The notes under the pieces are model-generated. The model did not search any database and was not told the DNA's origin. It saw nothing but the letters and a program-made list of their open reading frames with translations. The translations under genes were made by a program, and so were the position numbers. Below, piece by piece: positions 12,730 to 23,858 of a stretch of 64,000 nucleotides of DNA (its first letter is position 1; each line of letters starts with the position of its first letter). The stretch lies in contig CM076194.1 in the NCBI GenBank assembly GCA_038277395.1, positions 115,163,209 to 115,227,208 on the forward strand, read 5' to 3'. The stretch is from Dryocosmus kuriphilus (lineage: Eukaryota > Arthropoda > Insecta > Hymenoptera > Cynipidae).

Positions 12730-13330
12730 TTAGATTCAAAGAAATGCATTTCTTTGACTACACTTCTTTGAGTTAAAGTATTTAATTACTTAATGTAATT
12801 AAATATTGTTGTAAAACAAAAAACTCAAACATTGAATCAAAGAAATCATTTCTTTACGTGTCATTTCTTTAATACAAAAAATAAATATTTCTTTGCTTGT
12901 AAATGAGAATTATTTTAAATCAATGAAATGATTTCTTTGAAACAAAGGCCTGTATTTCTTGAATTCTAGTTTTGCACTCGAAGAAATATTTCTTTGGTTC
13001 AATACATTTGACTCTTTGAATTAACAATATGCGTACTTAAATTACGTACTTCATCTAATCATGGATTAAGTATTATATTTCTTTGAATGAAAGAAATATG
13101 AAAATAACTCAAAGGAATTTTAATTAACTTAATGAAATATTTACTTGACATAAGGAGTGGATATGCTTATTCAAATAAATCATTTCTTTTGATAAATGAA
13201 GCAATTCTTTAAAGTGAATATTCATTTATTTGGTTGATATAAATATTTATATCATTCAATAAAATGAAGGGATATGTATCAAACAAATATTTATTTCAAA
13301 GAAAGAAATATATTTTTGAATGAACTGTGT
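12730..13330. repeat. Left subterminal repeat array of the EnSpm element
   Basis: TTTCTTTGA or its reverse TCAAAGAAA appears many times (for example 12738-12759, 12836, 12940, 12983, 13300). Several pairs are head to head. The same motif fills the right end, which supports a role as transposase-binding sites. Confidence 0.75.
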
Positions 13331-13540
13331 ATACGTTTCATTTGAAAAAATATATTTTTTATTTAAATTTTTAGTATGTTCAAAGTGATTACATATTCTT
13401 TCCAATTGAAAACATATTTAGTATAATTAAATATTTATCAGTTTCATTCTAGGAAATATTCTCTTGCATTAAAAACATGAAATGCATTATTCCAAACACA
13501 TATTTCTCTCATAGAATGATATATCTTTTCTAATTAAGTG

Positions 13541-14000
13541 CCCGGTAACAAGCTTTCAATTCAACTGAATTAAAGTGCGGACAAAAATGTTCAAAAACGA
13601 CATTGGTTAAGAATTCAAAACGTTTTAAATTCATCGATATTTGTATTGATCGGGATTGCATTGGATGCACTTTTAGTTAAACGAATTGTTATAAGAATTA
13701 AAATGTTGACAATCAATTCTTCATGTAGGTAATTAAATTGACTACAAGTTTTGAGGTTGTCTCATGTCATTTAATACGCAGGATTCGATTGATTTCAGTT
13801 TTTTCCGTTATCAAAGAATTAAAATGTGTTCAAACTGTCACACAAATTAAACAGGATTAAAGTGAGATGCAACCTTTTTCCACTAATAGGAATTAAAACG
13901 CATATTTTAAAAACGGAATTGATTAGGTATTCAAAACGCTTGAAATTCGACGATATTTGATCACACATTAATGACATTCAATTCACACCTTCTTACCGGG
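13541..14000. mobile_element. Nested small inverted-repeat element
   Basis: The ends pair CCCGGTAA (13541) with TTACCGGG (13993-14000), and similarity continues into AAG and AATT. Inside, two direct copies of a block containing ATTCAAAACG and CGATATTTG sit near 13612 and 13930. There is no coding content. It interrupts the 5' part of the EnSpm element. Confidence 0.5.
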
Positions 14001-15065
14001 TGGATAAACATTTCGTTCAAAACAATATAGTTTTCAATCAACTTTGTAGCATGACCCCCAAACATATTGTTTAACCTGAAATTTTTCTATCTGTAACTTA
14101 ATGAAACGTGACATTACTTTTTAAATTCTCATCGTCAAATGAGAAGATATTGGTTATATGTATGTGAAAAATTACTTTCGCGGAATTTTGAATATTATAC
14201 AAAAATTAATAATAGAAAAAGTTTTCCCGAAGTTTAACCAACATTTTTTATTTGTTCTTTTTTGTTTTTTTTTCGGGGGAATTTTGTATAAGATATAATT
14301 TAAAAATTGTACGCGTCATAAATTATGTTACCTATTTTAATCAATTATTGTCAAGAAAAAATAAATATAAGCAAATATTCTTTAATGCCAACTTTCCAAT
14401 CTAAATGTGTAGGTTTTAAAATTTCCCGCGTTATGATCCAAATGGACAACCAATCCGACCAATCCCTAATGGCGATTTTCCGTATCTCCATGTTACAGTT
14501 TCCGGAATCTTTCTTTCCGAGAATGCTTGCAAATGCTTGAGACCTCGTGGGACGCGGTTTTTTCTTCGACGTATTTTTTCAGTCTCAAACTCTCAAATTT
14601 GCAATAAAATAGTGTATCTGTGCATAATCGCGATTTGTTTGGTCATGGCGGACGAATTCGTTCAAAAAACCTTGCAGAAATGGGGACTCACGGACACAAC
14701 AATTATCGATAATTTTAAAGGTAAGTGTCGATTTCATAGTGTCCATTTCAGTATGCAAACATTTTATTAGAATGAAAAAATGTTATATCTAATTTTACTA
14801 CGTTCAACGTGGGCTTCATTTTTACCAACATTTAACGTAAGATTTTTACAAATTTTTGCTTGAGGTTATGTGAAATACCAGTGTGAATTATAAATTCACT
14901 AATTTTTACATAGTGATTTTACAACTCCTGCTAGATATTTCACATAACCTCAAAGTAAACTAGCTGTGAATTCGTTCTCGGGTGCTTTCGAGTTATATGT
15001 ATTCAAAAGGTGCTCATCGTATGAGCACTTTGCTTCCTCCTTATGATGAATTTGCAAATGAATTT

Positions 15066-15571
15066 GCTTCCTCATAGAGGAAGCATTAACGATTTTTTAA
15101 ATTCTTTAAAATACATATAAATTTTTTCCCCTATTTTTCAATAAAATTTATCAATATTATAGATCAATCGATTCGTCTCGACACATGGAATCTTTTTTTT
15201 CCTTACATTAGTTTTGAATTATGCTAATAAAAAAAGTTTTACTGTAAAAAACTCATTTTTAAATTATTATATGACCATAACTTCCTTATTTTTTAATTAA
15301 ATTGATTAATATTATAGATCAATCGATTCGTCTCAACATATAGAATCTTTTTTTTCCTTACGTCAGCTTTGAATTATGCTAACGAAAAAAGTTTTACTGT
15401 TAAAAACTGATTTTCAAAAATTATAAAACTACAAAAAAATTATAAAATTCAATATTTTGAAAAATCCTTGGGCACGTTTTGAGATATTGGTGGTACAAAT
15501 AAGCCATACAAATTTCATTAATTTATCTACAAGTGTCTTTAAGTTATAGCGGCGACAAAAAAAGCGGGATC

Positions 15572-15617
<46 letters not shown>

Positions 15618-15743
15618 ACACATACAGCCGGACAATTGATTAGAATGTTATAATAGACATTTAATAATTGGGGAAAGTTTAAGTAGACGACTTTAAAAAA
15701 ATTGGAAAATGGAACGACTACAAAGCTTCCTCTATGAGGAAGC
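15066..15743. mobile_element. Nested element with GCTTCCTC/GAGGAAGC palindromic ends
   Basis: Each end is itself a palindrome: GCTTCCTCATAGAGGAAGC at 15066-15084 and its reverse complement at 15725-15743. Inside are two direct copies of about 130 bp (15130-15270 and 15280-15424) and a (CA)n tract. It is non-coding and lies in intron 1 of the SAM-domain gene. Confidence 0.6.
15574..15616. repeat. (CA)n microsatellite
   Basis: About 21 uninterrupted CA units. Confidence 0.97.
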
Positions 15744-18265
15744 AAAATGGAATGATTTCCATTCTGTAGGTGACCGAATCTAATTCTCATCATTTACGTG
15801 ATCCATAAAAAAGCATACGCAAGTTGTAGTGTTATTGGAAAGTTTTGCCATTAAAAATATTCGAGTAAATATTAATATAAATTTCTAATTTTTGAGTTTA
15901 TTTTTTCATTCCAAAATACGTTTCCCACATTTCATATTATTCACCAAAATTTTGTTTCTGAATAGAACTATAAATAAATATAAATTTCCATTTAACTTTT
16001 TAGTTTATTTTTTCGGGCAGAAAGTTAAATTAATTAATAGAAAAACGAAATTACTGCTGCTATCTATTTTATTAATGTAATTTCTTCGTTTTGCAATGTA
16101 ATAGAAAATGGAGTAACAAAGGAGGCTTTTCTGTTACTCGAAGAAAAAGATATAGATATAATGATACCTCAGTTTGGCCCAAGAGCGTTGTTTCGTTCTA
16201 AGTGGATAACAATGAAAAATGGAAGTGTCGTAAGTGGCCTTCAAGATTGTCTTATTTTAAAATTCATTTTTAATGCTACATTTCTTATATTTTGATTTAT
16301 ATCAAAAGTGTAATTATTTTTCGTATAAATTTATATCGTGTATACTTCAATATAGGCACCCAAAAGTTGCAATAATGCACGCGGGTTAAAACGCAAAGCA
16401 GTAGAAATCGATGAAGATATCATACAAGACATATCTTTGCAAGAAGAAGTTATAGTTGAAGGCCAAATCCCGAAAGATTTTCCCACTTGCTCTTTTCGGA
16501 GGATAGTGCCGCATGTGGGGGAGATTTTAAAGAAAAACAAAATGGGAACTGCTATTTTGCACAGCCGTGGGTCTAATAAACAATTTCTGCTTTCTGATCA
16601 AGCAAGAGAAGTGGTTGTTAGCTTAGTCATAGAGACAATGATGAACCTAGAAAGTAAGTAAGCCTTTTGCATTTAGAACCTGTTTCCGATCATATAAATT
16701 TATTTTAATAATTGTAGATTTTTAACCTGCATATTAAATTAAACACTACAAATAGTGCATCTCTCAACATATATAATAATTGACTTTTATTTTGACTACA
16801 TCTCTTACTTTTTTCAGAGTTACCTACGCTTTACTTCAGACTTTGGCTGAAGAAATAGTAAATATATTTCCGACGGAAGTAATAACAACTTATTTCGTGC
16901 CTGCTATCAAGAAAAAGGATTCACCAACGGGGAAAACCTATATCTCCACGAGGTAGTTTGGTTAATAGATGGAAAAATAGCGTGACAAAATTAAAAACAT
17001 TATTGGAAGGTTCAATAATTGAGGAGAAAGTATCTGAAGATGCACAGGACGAAGGTTTGATGTTTTTCTTCAAAATTTGATCAAAGGCTCAAATTTCCTT
17101 TAAAAGTAAAAACGTGATATTCAAATTTTAATCATTCCTTTCAGAGAATACAGCAAAAGTCGAAGAAAGTTATCAGTTCTTGGCAAAAAATCAAGCTCCT
17201 TGGAATTTAGTAGAACAGCACTGGGATATAACGAGTGCAAGGCGACGAAGAGAAATTGTACACTATACAGATGCGTGTGTAGCAAGAGCATTCATAGACT
17301 GGAGAATTTTAAAACATCCTCATGGATATAAATTGATTATGAGGGACTACTCAAAATTAGAATTGAAATCTGTGGACAACGCGATTTTAAATTGGTCTCA
17401 CTTTTTTTCTTTCATAAAAGAAAGGAAATCACTGAACTCAAGAGATGGAACCGGACGTGATCTTTTGGAAATGCTGAATTCAACTGCTGATATAGACGAT
17501 GATAGTGCAACGACTATTCAACTAATGTTGTTGTCGCACTTTATACCACCCAGGGCAACCTTAAAGATTAAGAAGAAGCATTGGAAAATATCCATAGGCG
17601 ATTGTAAAGATAGCATTATCTTATATGTTGAGGTAATTTTTCTTTTAAACTTTATTACAAAAGTCACATTTTTATTAAGTCTGAAATATCGTCAAAAACA
17701 ATTATTTTTTCAATATTGTCGTTTAATTTGATTTTTTAAAACTTGGGAATGTATAAAAATTAATATATTCACTAATTCCAGACTGCAGCAGACATTACGC
17801 GTGTGCAAGAAAAAAGGCGCAAATCAATGCTTCAAAAAGAGATGCCATTGCAGCCATACATTATCGTAGTTGGATCGAAACTATCTCAAATATCGGAATC
17901 TTACGTTGCAATCGACACCGCTCTGTACAGCGTAGAGTCTACAAAGCAGGCTATAGATGTTTGCTTCATGGCCTTCCATGTTCTTCATGCTAGATATCCG
18001 GCAGAAAGTCAGCACATATGGATGGTTCTTCAAAGAGGTTTGTACGAGTGTGACACGGAATGGGACATTGCGATATCCCATATAGAAAATGTAATTAGTC
18101 GGTACAGAGCGCACGTAAAAGCGAGTCGAGAAGAATCTGAAACGCAGTTTATTGCGGTTGAAAGTATGAACTCATACTAATATAATATCACTAATATTAA
18201 GCTGCGCTTATATTATAAGCCAAAAAGGCTAAAAACATCGGATTTTAATTTTACTCTTCAAAAAG

Positions 18266-18271
18266 AATAAA
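18266..18271 (+). terminator. AATAAA polyadenylation signal after the SAM gene
   Basis: AATAAA lies 86 bases after the stop codon and 120 bases before the transposase start, so the two genes are probably separate transcripts. Confidence 0.5.
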
Positions 18272-18390
18272 TAACATTTTCTAATGTTTGGAGGATCTAG
18301 GGTTTAGCACGGAATTACATTAAATTACACATCTATATTTTTTTTTTGTACTTGATTCGTAAATATTTTCAAATTCTAATACTTAACAAA

Positions 18391-20824
18391 ATGTATCCTT
18401 GCGTACTTTGCGGAATGAAATTTACAAACGTTACTGCATTCACAATTCACGTAACAGCTCTACACAGAGGTCAGTTGTTTAGTGAGGTTGAGTGCCCGTT
18501 TGAAAATTGTTTTCGAAAGTTTGCCAGCATTTTTGCATTAAAAAAACATATGAGCAATCATAATAAAGATGAAGATATTGGTATTCGACAGCATATTGGT
18601 ATTGTGGAAAATAAGAAAGACGCTGATTTAAAAAATGAAGTTCCATACAGCGATTTAAATAATTCAAATTTGACTAATATAAGTAGCAATTTTAACTTGG
18701 CAGAATACGAAAACTTGGTTAGATTCAAAACGGATATGATTGTCAGCAAATTATACTCGCAAAAAATGTTGTCTAGAAGTCTCGTACTCGAAATCATACA
18801 AGATTTTACATCTCATTATAATTCAATTATCTTTGAGCCCTTAAAAAAAGTTTGTACAAAAGTAGAATCCAAAAAATTACATGAATTAGATGAAGTACAA
18901 AATATCTTAAATATTGCAGAAAAATCTTTTGAACCACATAAAACAGAATATCTGACATTCAAACGTTTCGAGGAAATGGGTTCTCTAATTAAACCTGTAG
19001 ATAATACTGTTATAGACGCAACAATAAAAGCCCGTCGTATGAGTGGCAAAAAGAAACTCGGTATCAGTGAAGTTAAAATAGCAATTATACCTTTAAAATC
19101 AGTTTTAAAAAAATTTCTTGAATTGCCTAACGTATTTTATTCAATCAAAGCTTACATGGATCAGTGCAGGCAAAGCGAAAATTATACTTCTATAATTCAA
19201 AGTGAGGTATGGAAAGAAACGGAAAAACGAATGGAAGGGAAAGACGTGCTTCCTTTAGAATGTTACTTTGACGATCATGAAATTAATAATGCATTAGGTT
19301 CGCATAAGGGTGAGCATGAGATTGGAGGGTTCTATGGTTCTATTGCTTGTATACCAAAACAATTTAAAAGTATGCTTGAGAACATTTTAATTATTCAATT
19401 ACATCACACCATAGATCACAAGTATTTAGGAAACTTCCCGATCTTTAGTCACGTTATAGATCAGCTGGTCGATCTTGAAAATAACGGTATAGAATTAAAT
19501 ATAGAAGGAAAGATAAAAAGGGTTTACTTTGCCTTAATTGGTCTTCTTGCTGACAATTTAGGAGCACATACGACACTTGGATTCGTAAAAGGGTTCAATG
19601 GAAAGTTTCCTTGTCGAAATTATGTATCGCAACGAAACAAGATTGCCACAAAATGGTAGTAGAAAATCCTAAACTTTTACGTACTCCCGAATCGTATGAG
19701 ACACATTCAAGTGATCTTAGTTATGGTGTTACAGAGACTTGTATTTTCAACCGAATTCCGAATTTTCACGTTATAAAAAATAGTCTCCTAGATGTCCAAC
19801 ATGACATTCCAATTGGCATATGTCGGTACGAAGTCCCAAAAATTCTCAAATACTTGATAAAGGAAAAATTATTTTCATTAGAAGTTTTTAATTCTAGACT
19901 CACCTACTTCGATTTCGGAAAAAGCTCGGATATAAATATTCCACCTGAGATAACGGAGAATGATTTAAAAACAGAACACTTAAAAATTTCTTCATCTGAA
20001 ATGTCAACTTTGATTCGATATCTGAGTTTGATAATAGGCGATCTTGTTCCTGTAGGCAATGAAGTATGGGAAATTTATACGCTTCTAAGAGAAATAATTT
20101 GTATCATTATGGCACCTGAATTCAAACCTGAGCGTACCATTCCACTCCTGACTAGCTTAATAGCAAAACATCATAGTCTTTATATAGAAATTTTTAAAGA
20201 GAATTTAAAACCAAAACACCATCACCTATTACATTACCCGTCCTTAATGCTTAAATTCGGTCCTCTAATACAATTTTCTTGTCAACGCTATGAAGGAAAA
20301 CACAAAGACTCCAAAGACTACAGTCCTAAGTAACGTCCTCAAGAACTAATGCAGCATATTCTTTACTTTTAAAAAATCAACTTCGACTCTGTTACCGTTT
20401 TATGAGTAATAAAGGTTTTAATCTCAAATTATCTTTTGGAAATTCAAATCTGTTGGACTTGAAAGTAGTAGAGGACGCTTCCTTCAAGAGTATTGTTCCA
20501 GATCAAATTGGTAAAAAGTTTTGTGTGGCTTGGGTTAGAATTCACGGTACTTTATATGAAAAAAATATGATCATAGCAGTAGGATCAAAGGAAAATGTAA
20601 CTTTGTTTGGAAAAATTAGATATATAATTGTGAACGAATCTCAAGAGGTTTTCTTCGTTTACCACGAATTAACTACTCTATCATTTTCAAATCACTTTCA
20701 TGCGTTTGAAGTTTTTGAAACAGCGCAGTGGCGTTGCATTTCGCAGGCGAATTTAAAACATGTAATTCCGTGCTCTACCCATCCCACAGCGAATGGCAGA
20801 ATATATGTTCCTTGCAACAAATAA
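18391..20824 (+). pseudogene. EnSpm transposase with C2H2 fingers, two frameshifts
   Basis: Large transposase that would cut and join the CACTG ends. ATG at 18391 (MYPCVLCGMKF) is preferred over the upstream in-frame one because it directly precedes a C2H2-like finger (CVLC...HVTALH). A second finger follows (CPFENC...HMSNH, near 18490-18560). The catalytic domain shows YFDDHEINNALGSH (near 19265-19310), LLADNLGAH (near 19546-19575) and CQRYEGKH (near 20281-20304), the likely D, D and E of the CMC group. The C-terminus (20402-20824) contains TANGRIYV, typical of animal EnSpm proteins. Two one-base deletions, near 19623 and at about 20330, shift the frame. On either side the translation stays family-like, so the breaks are recent. 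Confidence 0.85.
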
Positions 20825-20825
20825 A
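20820..20825 (+). terminator. AATAAA signal overlapping the transposase stop
   Basis: AATAAA at 20820-20825 includes the TAA stop at 20822-20824. Such an early signal implies a very short 3' UTR, unless other AATAAA copies downstream are used. Confidence 0.35.
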
Positions 20826-22450
20826 CATTTTGTTAATTGTCAGTTTCAACATTTATAAGAAAGTAAATTGTTATTAATGTCTAATCTTTTTAGTTTATAT
20901 AAACCAGTACTTGCAAATGTGCCTTAGCATTCTTCGAATTGTATCTACCATTTGCTCGTGCATTTTAAATCAGTTTTTATATTTTACAATTAAGTAAATT
21001 TTATAGTTAGCATTTCTGCGTACAACGCTTTTCTAAGTTTATTTGTATAAAGTATCACTTGCGAATTTTTCTTGATAACATTCGCAATGATGATGGTTTC
21101 TATTTCTTAAAAAAAATAAAAATACTACATGTAATTCAATGTACTTATTGTGTATGTCACAGCCCGATTTACCTTTAAGTATAATATAAATGAATATATA
21201 TACCTATATAGACGGGGATAGATAAAAAAATTATATATTTATAATTTATTGGTTGATATTCTTCCGTATTTATAATATTTATTTGCTTACAAAATGTATT
21301 TTTTATCGTGCGATACATTAATTTCATTTGAGGAAACAAATTGTCGTTCCTGCCAGGAATAAACAATTTTCAAATTGAATTATACATTTCATACCTTTGA
21401 AATATTTTATTTTTTTAAACAAAACGTACCGCGATTCCATATGCCATACGTTATTGCCTTAAACATACAACTATTTTGTTTGAAAAATACTTGACTGTAA
21501 TGAACTCAAATAGTATTAAAAAATTAGTTCAGGGCGATAATTTATGGTACACTTAAATGGTACATTGTCTTAAAAAAAATAAAATTATCCAAAGGCGCGA
21601 AGTGTTTCATTCAATTTGAATAAAAATCATTTATTCCTAGTACAAACCAATTTGTATCCAAATGACTGTATCGTTCGATGAAAAATACTTTTTGTAAAGC
21701 AAATAAATATTACAAATATTTAAAAATGCTTACTTCAACCAATAAATTGCATCTGCAGCTCAAAAGATGCTTTTTCTTTATTGAAGTCATCAATTCTTTC
21801 ATCCAAAGAAGTTTTTCACTACATGAAAGAAAATAAATATTTATCGCGAGAATGAACTTCTTAATTTAAAGAATTATGTATTACAATTTGAGCGAAACTC
21901 ATTTAAAGCAAAGAGTCCTTGTATTTGAATCGAAAAAAATATACATTGCATTAAATTAATACATCTTTATATGGAAGAAATTTTTATTCATTAAAATAAT
22001 TATTTAATCCGAACAATATGGCAGATCTTAGAACTACAGAAATATTTCTTTATATTACAAAACATTTCTTTCGTTCAAAGAAATATTCTTTTTCTTTAAT
22101 AGAACGCTTCTTTTAAACAAGAAGTAATTACTTATATCAAAAAAACTTCGACTTTAACCGAAAAATATTTATTTGCATGAAATATTTATTTTCTTAAAGC
22201 AGTTCTATAGTTATTTACATTAAGTAAATTACTCTTTACTTCAAATAATTATTTCTTACAGTTAATAACATATTTCTCTCATTTAAAGAATATTCTATCA
22301 TGTGAAATAAACTTTTCTTTGTTTTAATAATTATATTCCTTTCATACAAGAAAAATATTTCTTTAAATTAAAGAAATATTTCTTCGGCCATATTCAAACC
22401 GCTCAGTTATTTGAATCAAAGAAATATTTTTTGATTCAAAGAATCTTTTT
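20826..22450. repeat. 3' region and right subterminal repeats of the EnSpm element
   Basis: From 20826 to about 21600 the sequence is AT-rich with no gene. From about 21600 to 22450 it is packed with AAATATTTCTTT, TCAAAGAAAT and ATTTAAAGAA variants on both strands, mirroring the left end. Confidence 0.7.
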
Positions 22451-22592
22451 TTTCAGTGTTTAATTTCATTTTCTACTCATACAAAGATTTTAATTATCAA
22501 ATTTATTAATTTTGTATTAATTATTTGTTTTGTATTAACAAAATTTAACAATTAATTATACAATGTAATTATTAATTTATTCACAACACATA

Positions 22593-23858
22593 CAGTCTGT
22601 TCCACAAGACAAGGTACGCGTTTTCTCGAAAAGTTTCAAAGATTTTTTTCCTTTCTTTTTTGGCCTGGACTTTACGTTTGAGGGGCTAAGGCGGAACCGC
22701 TGATTCGCTTCATTTTGTTCGAAGTGTCACATATTGTACAAGATTGCGCAATGAGTGATGTATACGCTAAACGTTTTGAGACTGTGTTTTTGTGCACCAA
22801 TAAACACGGACCACATCTTTCGTACTCAGTCGCTGCTAAAGTGCTTAAAAAGTCTAAGCACTTCGTGCAAACGTGGGTGGAGTGGTATAGGGACACAAAA
22901 ACAGTCGAGGATCTGCCGAAAAGAGGAGAAATGCGAGCAACGTCGAGTAAGGAGGATAAGGCGATCATCGCACTATTCAAGCGCAACCCAGCTCTGCGGC
23001 TGCGCGAAGCCAAAGCTAAGCTAGCGGCGAAGGGACTAGAGGTTAGTATAAACACCATAAGACGCAGATTAGCTGAGGCAAAAGTGCAGTACCGTAGCAC
23101 GATTCAGAAACCTCTGCTCTCAGAGGTTCACATGCAAAAACGCTTGGCATGGGCTACGAAAAATAATGATCGCGATTGGTCAAATGTAATTTTTTCCTAC
23201 GAAGCGTCCTTTTGGGCATGGGTTCCCATAAAACGTGCCTGGTCAGGTTGTGGTGAGCGGTTCCTCCAGCGAACTGTTAAACACCCCATAAAGGTCCATG
23301 TTTGGGGATGCTTCTCACAGCGCGGTTTTGGCTGTTTAGAGCTTTTTACTGAGAATCTGAACGCTCAAAGAATGGTCAAAATCTACAAACATGGTCGTCT
23401 GAAGTCTGCAGGAAAGATGTTTGGAGCCAACAATGAGGTTTGGATCCTTCAAGAGGACAACGACCCTAAACATCGCAGTCGCCTCTGCACGAGCTGGAAA
23501 GCGGAAAATGGCGTCGTGACCTTGGACTGGCCTTCACAATCTCCTGATGCAAATCCAATTGAAAATGTGTGGAGTGGCGTTAAGAGAAAACTTGCAGGAA
23601 CAGGTGTATTCACCCTCAAGCAGCTCTCTCGACGAATTAGAGAGGTATGGCGCTCTCTATCTTCAGAGTATGCCGAAAGACTAGTCGAGAGCATGCCCGG
23701 AAGGTGCCAGGCCATTATCCAGAATAACGGCGATTGGACGGTTTATTAAGGAGAGTCCGCCCTAATTTTTAAAGCGTTTTTTCATGGGGAAAAAGAAAAA
23801 TAAAGTTTTCTTTGAAACTTTTCGAGAAAACGCGTACCTTGTCTTGTGGAACAGACTG
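22593..23858 (+). mobile_element. Tc1-type transposon with perfect 50-bp ends
   Basis: The 1,266-bp element is flanked by TA (22591-22592 and 23859-23860). The first 50 bases, starting CAGTCTGTTCCACAAGAC, are an exact reverse complement of the last 50. Perfect ends and an uninterrupted frame mean a recent insertion. It sits at the edge of a foldback copy that begins CCTACAAAAATG just to the right. Confidence 0.96.
22715..23749 (+). CDS. Tc1-type transposase, open but first catalytic Asp replaced
   Basis: A 344-codon frame (or 332 from the ATG at 22751, giving MSDVYAKRF), a usual Tc1 length. The N-terminal half holds paired helix-turn-helix domains: SYSVAAKVLKKSKHFVQTWV near residues 37-56 and SINTIRRRLAE near 111-121. 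The catalytic domain shows QEDNDPKHRS (D248) and DANPIENVW (E283), a 34-residue spacing. The first Asp, normally in a VIFSDE-type motif, is Tyr here (VIFSYEASF, Y162, codon TAC at 23198-23200). Acid residues at these positions bind the metal ions, so the protein should bind the ends but not cut. AATAAA follows near 23799. Confidence 0.93.
   Translation: MFEVSHIVQDCAMSDVYAKRFETVFLCTNKHGPHLSYSVAAKVLKKSKHFVQTWVEWYRDTKTVEDLPKRGEMRATSSKEDKAIIALFKRNPALRLREAKAKLAAKGLEVSINTIRRRLAEAKVQYRSTIQKPLLSEVHMQKRLAWATKNNDRDWSNVIFSYEASFWAWVPIKRAWSGCGERFLQRTVKHPIKVHVWGCFSQRGFGCLELFTENLNAQRMVKIYKHGRLKSAGKMFGANNEVWILQEDNDPKHRSRLCTSWKAENGVVTLDWPSQSPDANPIENVWSGVKRKLAGTGVFTLKQLSRRIREVWRSLSSEYAERLVESMPGRCQAIIQNNGDWTVY

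Larger units (their letters stand above)
14645..18180 (+). pseudogene. SAM-domain gene of the EnSpm element, six exons, one frameshift
   Basis: Proposed exons are 14645-14720, 16105-16229, 16356-16653, 16820-17054, 17145-17632 and 17782-18180. All introns are GT-AG and phases match, giving about 539 residues. Exons 1-2 form a sterile alpha motif: VQKTLQKWGLTDT, then KEAFLLLEEKDID, then FGPRALFRSKW. The C-terminal part (IIVVGSKLSQ, then ARYPAESQHIWMVLQRGLY) matches the tail of predicted SAMD3-like proteins that accompany EnSpm transposases in animals (family knowledge, not searched). SAM domains mediate protein contacts, so a transposition accessory role is possible (inference). One extra G in the G4 run at 16929-16932 breaks exon 4; the rest is open. 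An arthropod-type TCAGT initiator sits at 14579. Intron 1 hosts a smaller element. Confidence 0.8.
12712..22458 (+). mobile_element. EnSpm/CACTA-type transposon, two genes
   Basis: The 9,747-bp element has ends CACTGAAAAAAAAGATTC (12712-12729) and the exact reverse complement at 22441-22458; the similarity runs on for about ten more bases. TT lies outside each end, compatible with the 2-4 bp duplication of this superfamily. Both ends carry dense TCAAAGAAAT-type repeats on both strands, as expected of subterminal transposase sites. Inside are a SAM-domain gene and a C2H2/DDE transposase on the plus strand. Fish and invertebrate EnSpm elements are known to carry such a pair (established knowledge, from memory). 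At least two smaller elements are nested inside (13541-14000 and 15066-15743). Single-base frameshifts in both genes make this copy non-functional. Confidence 0.85.
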
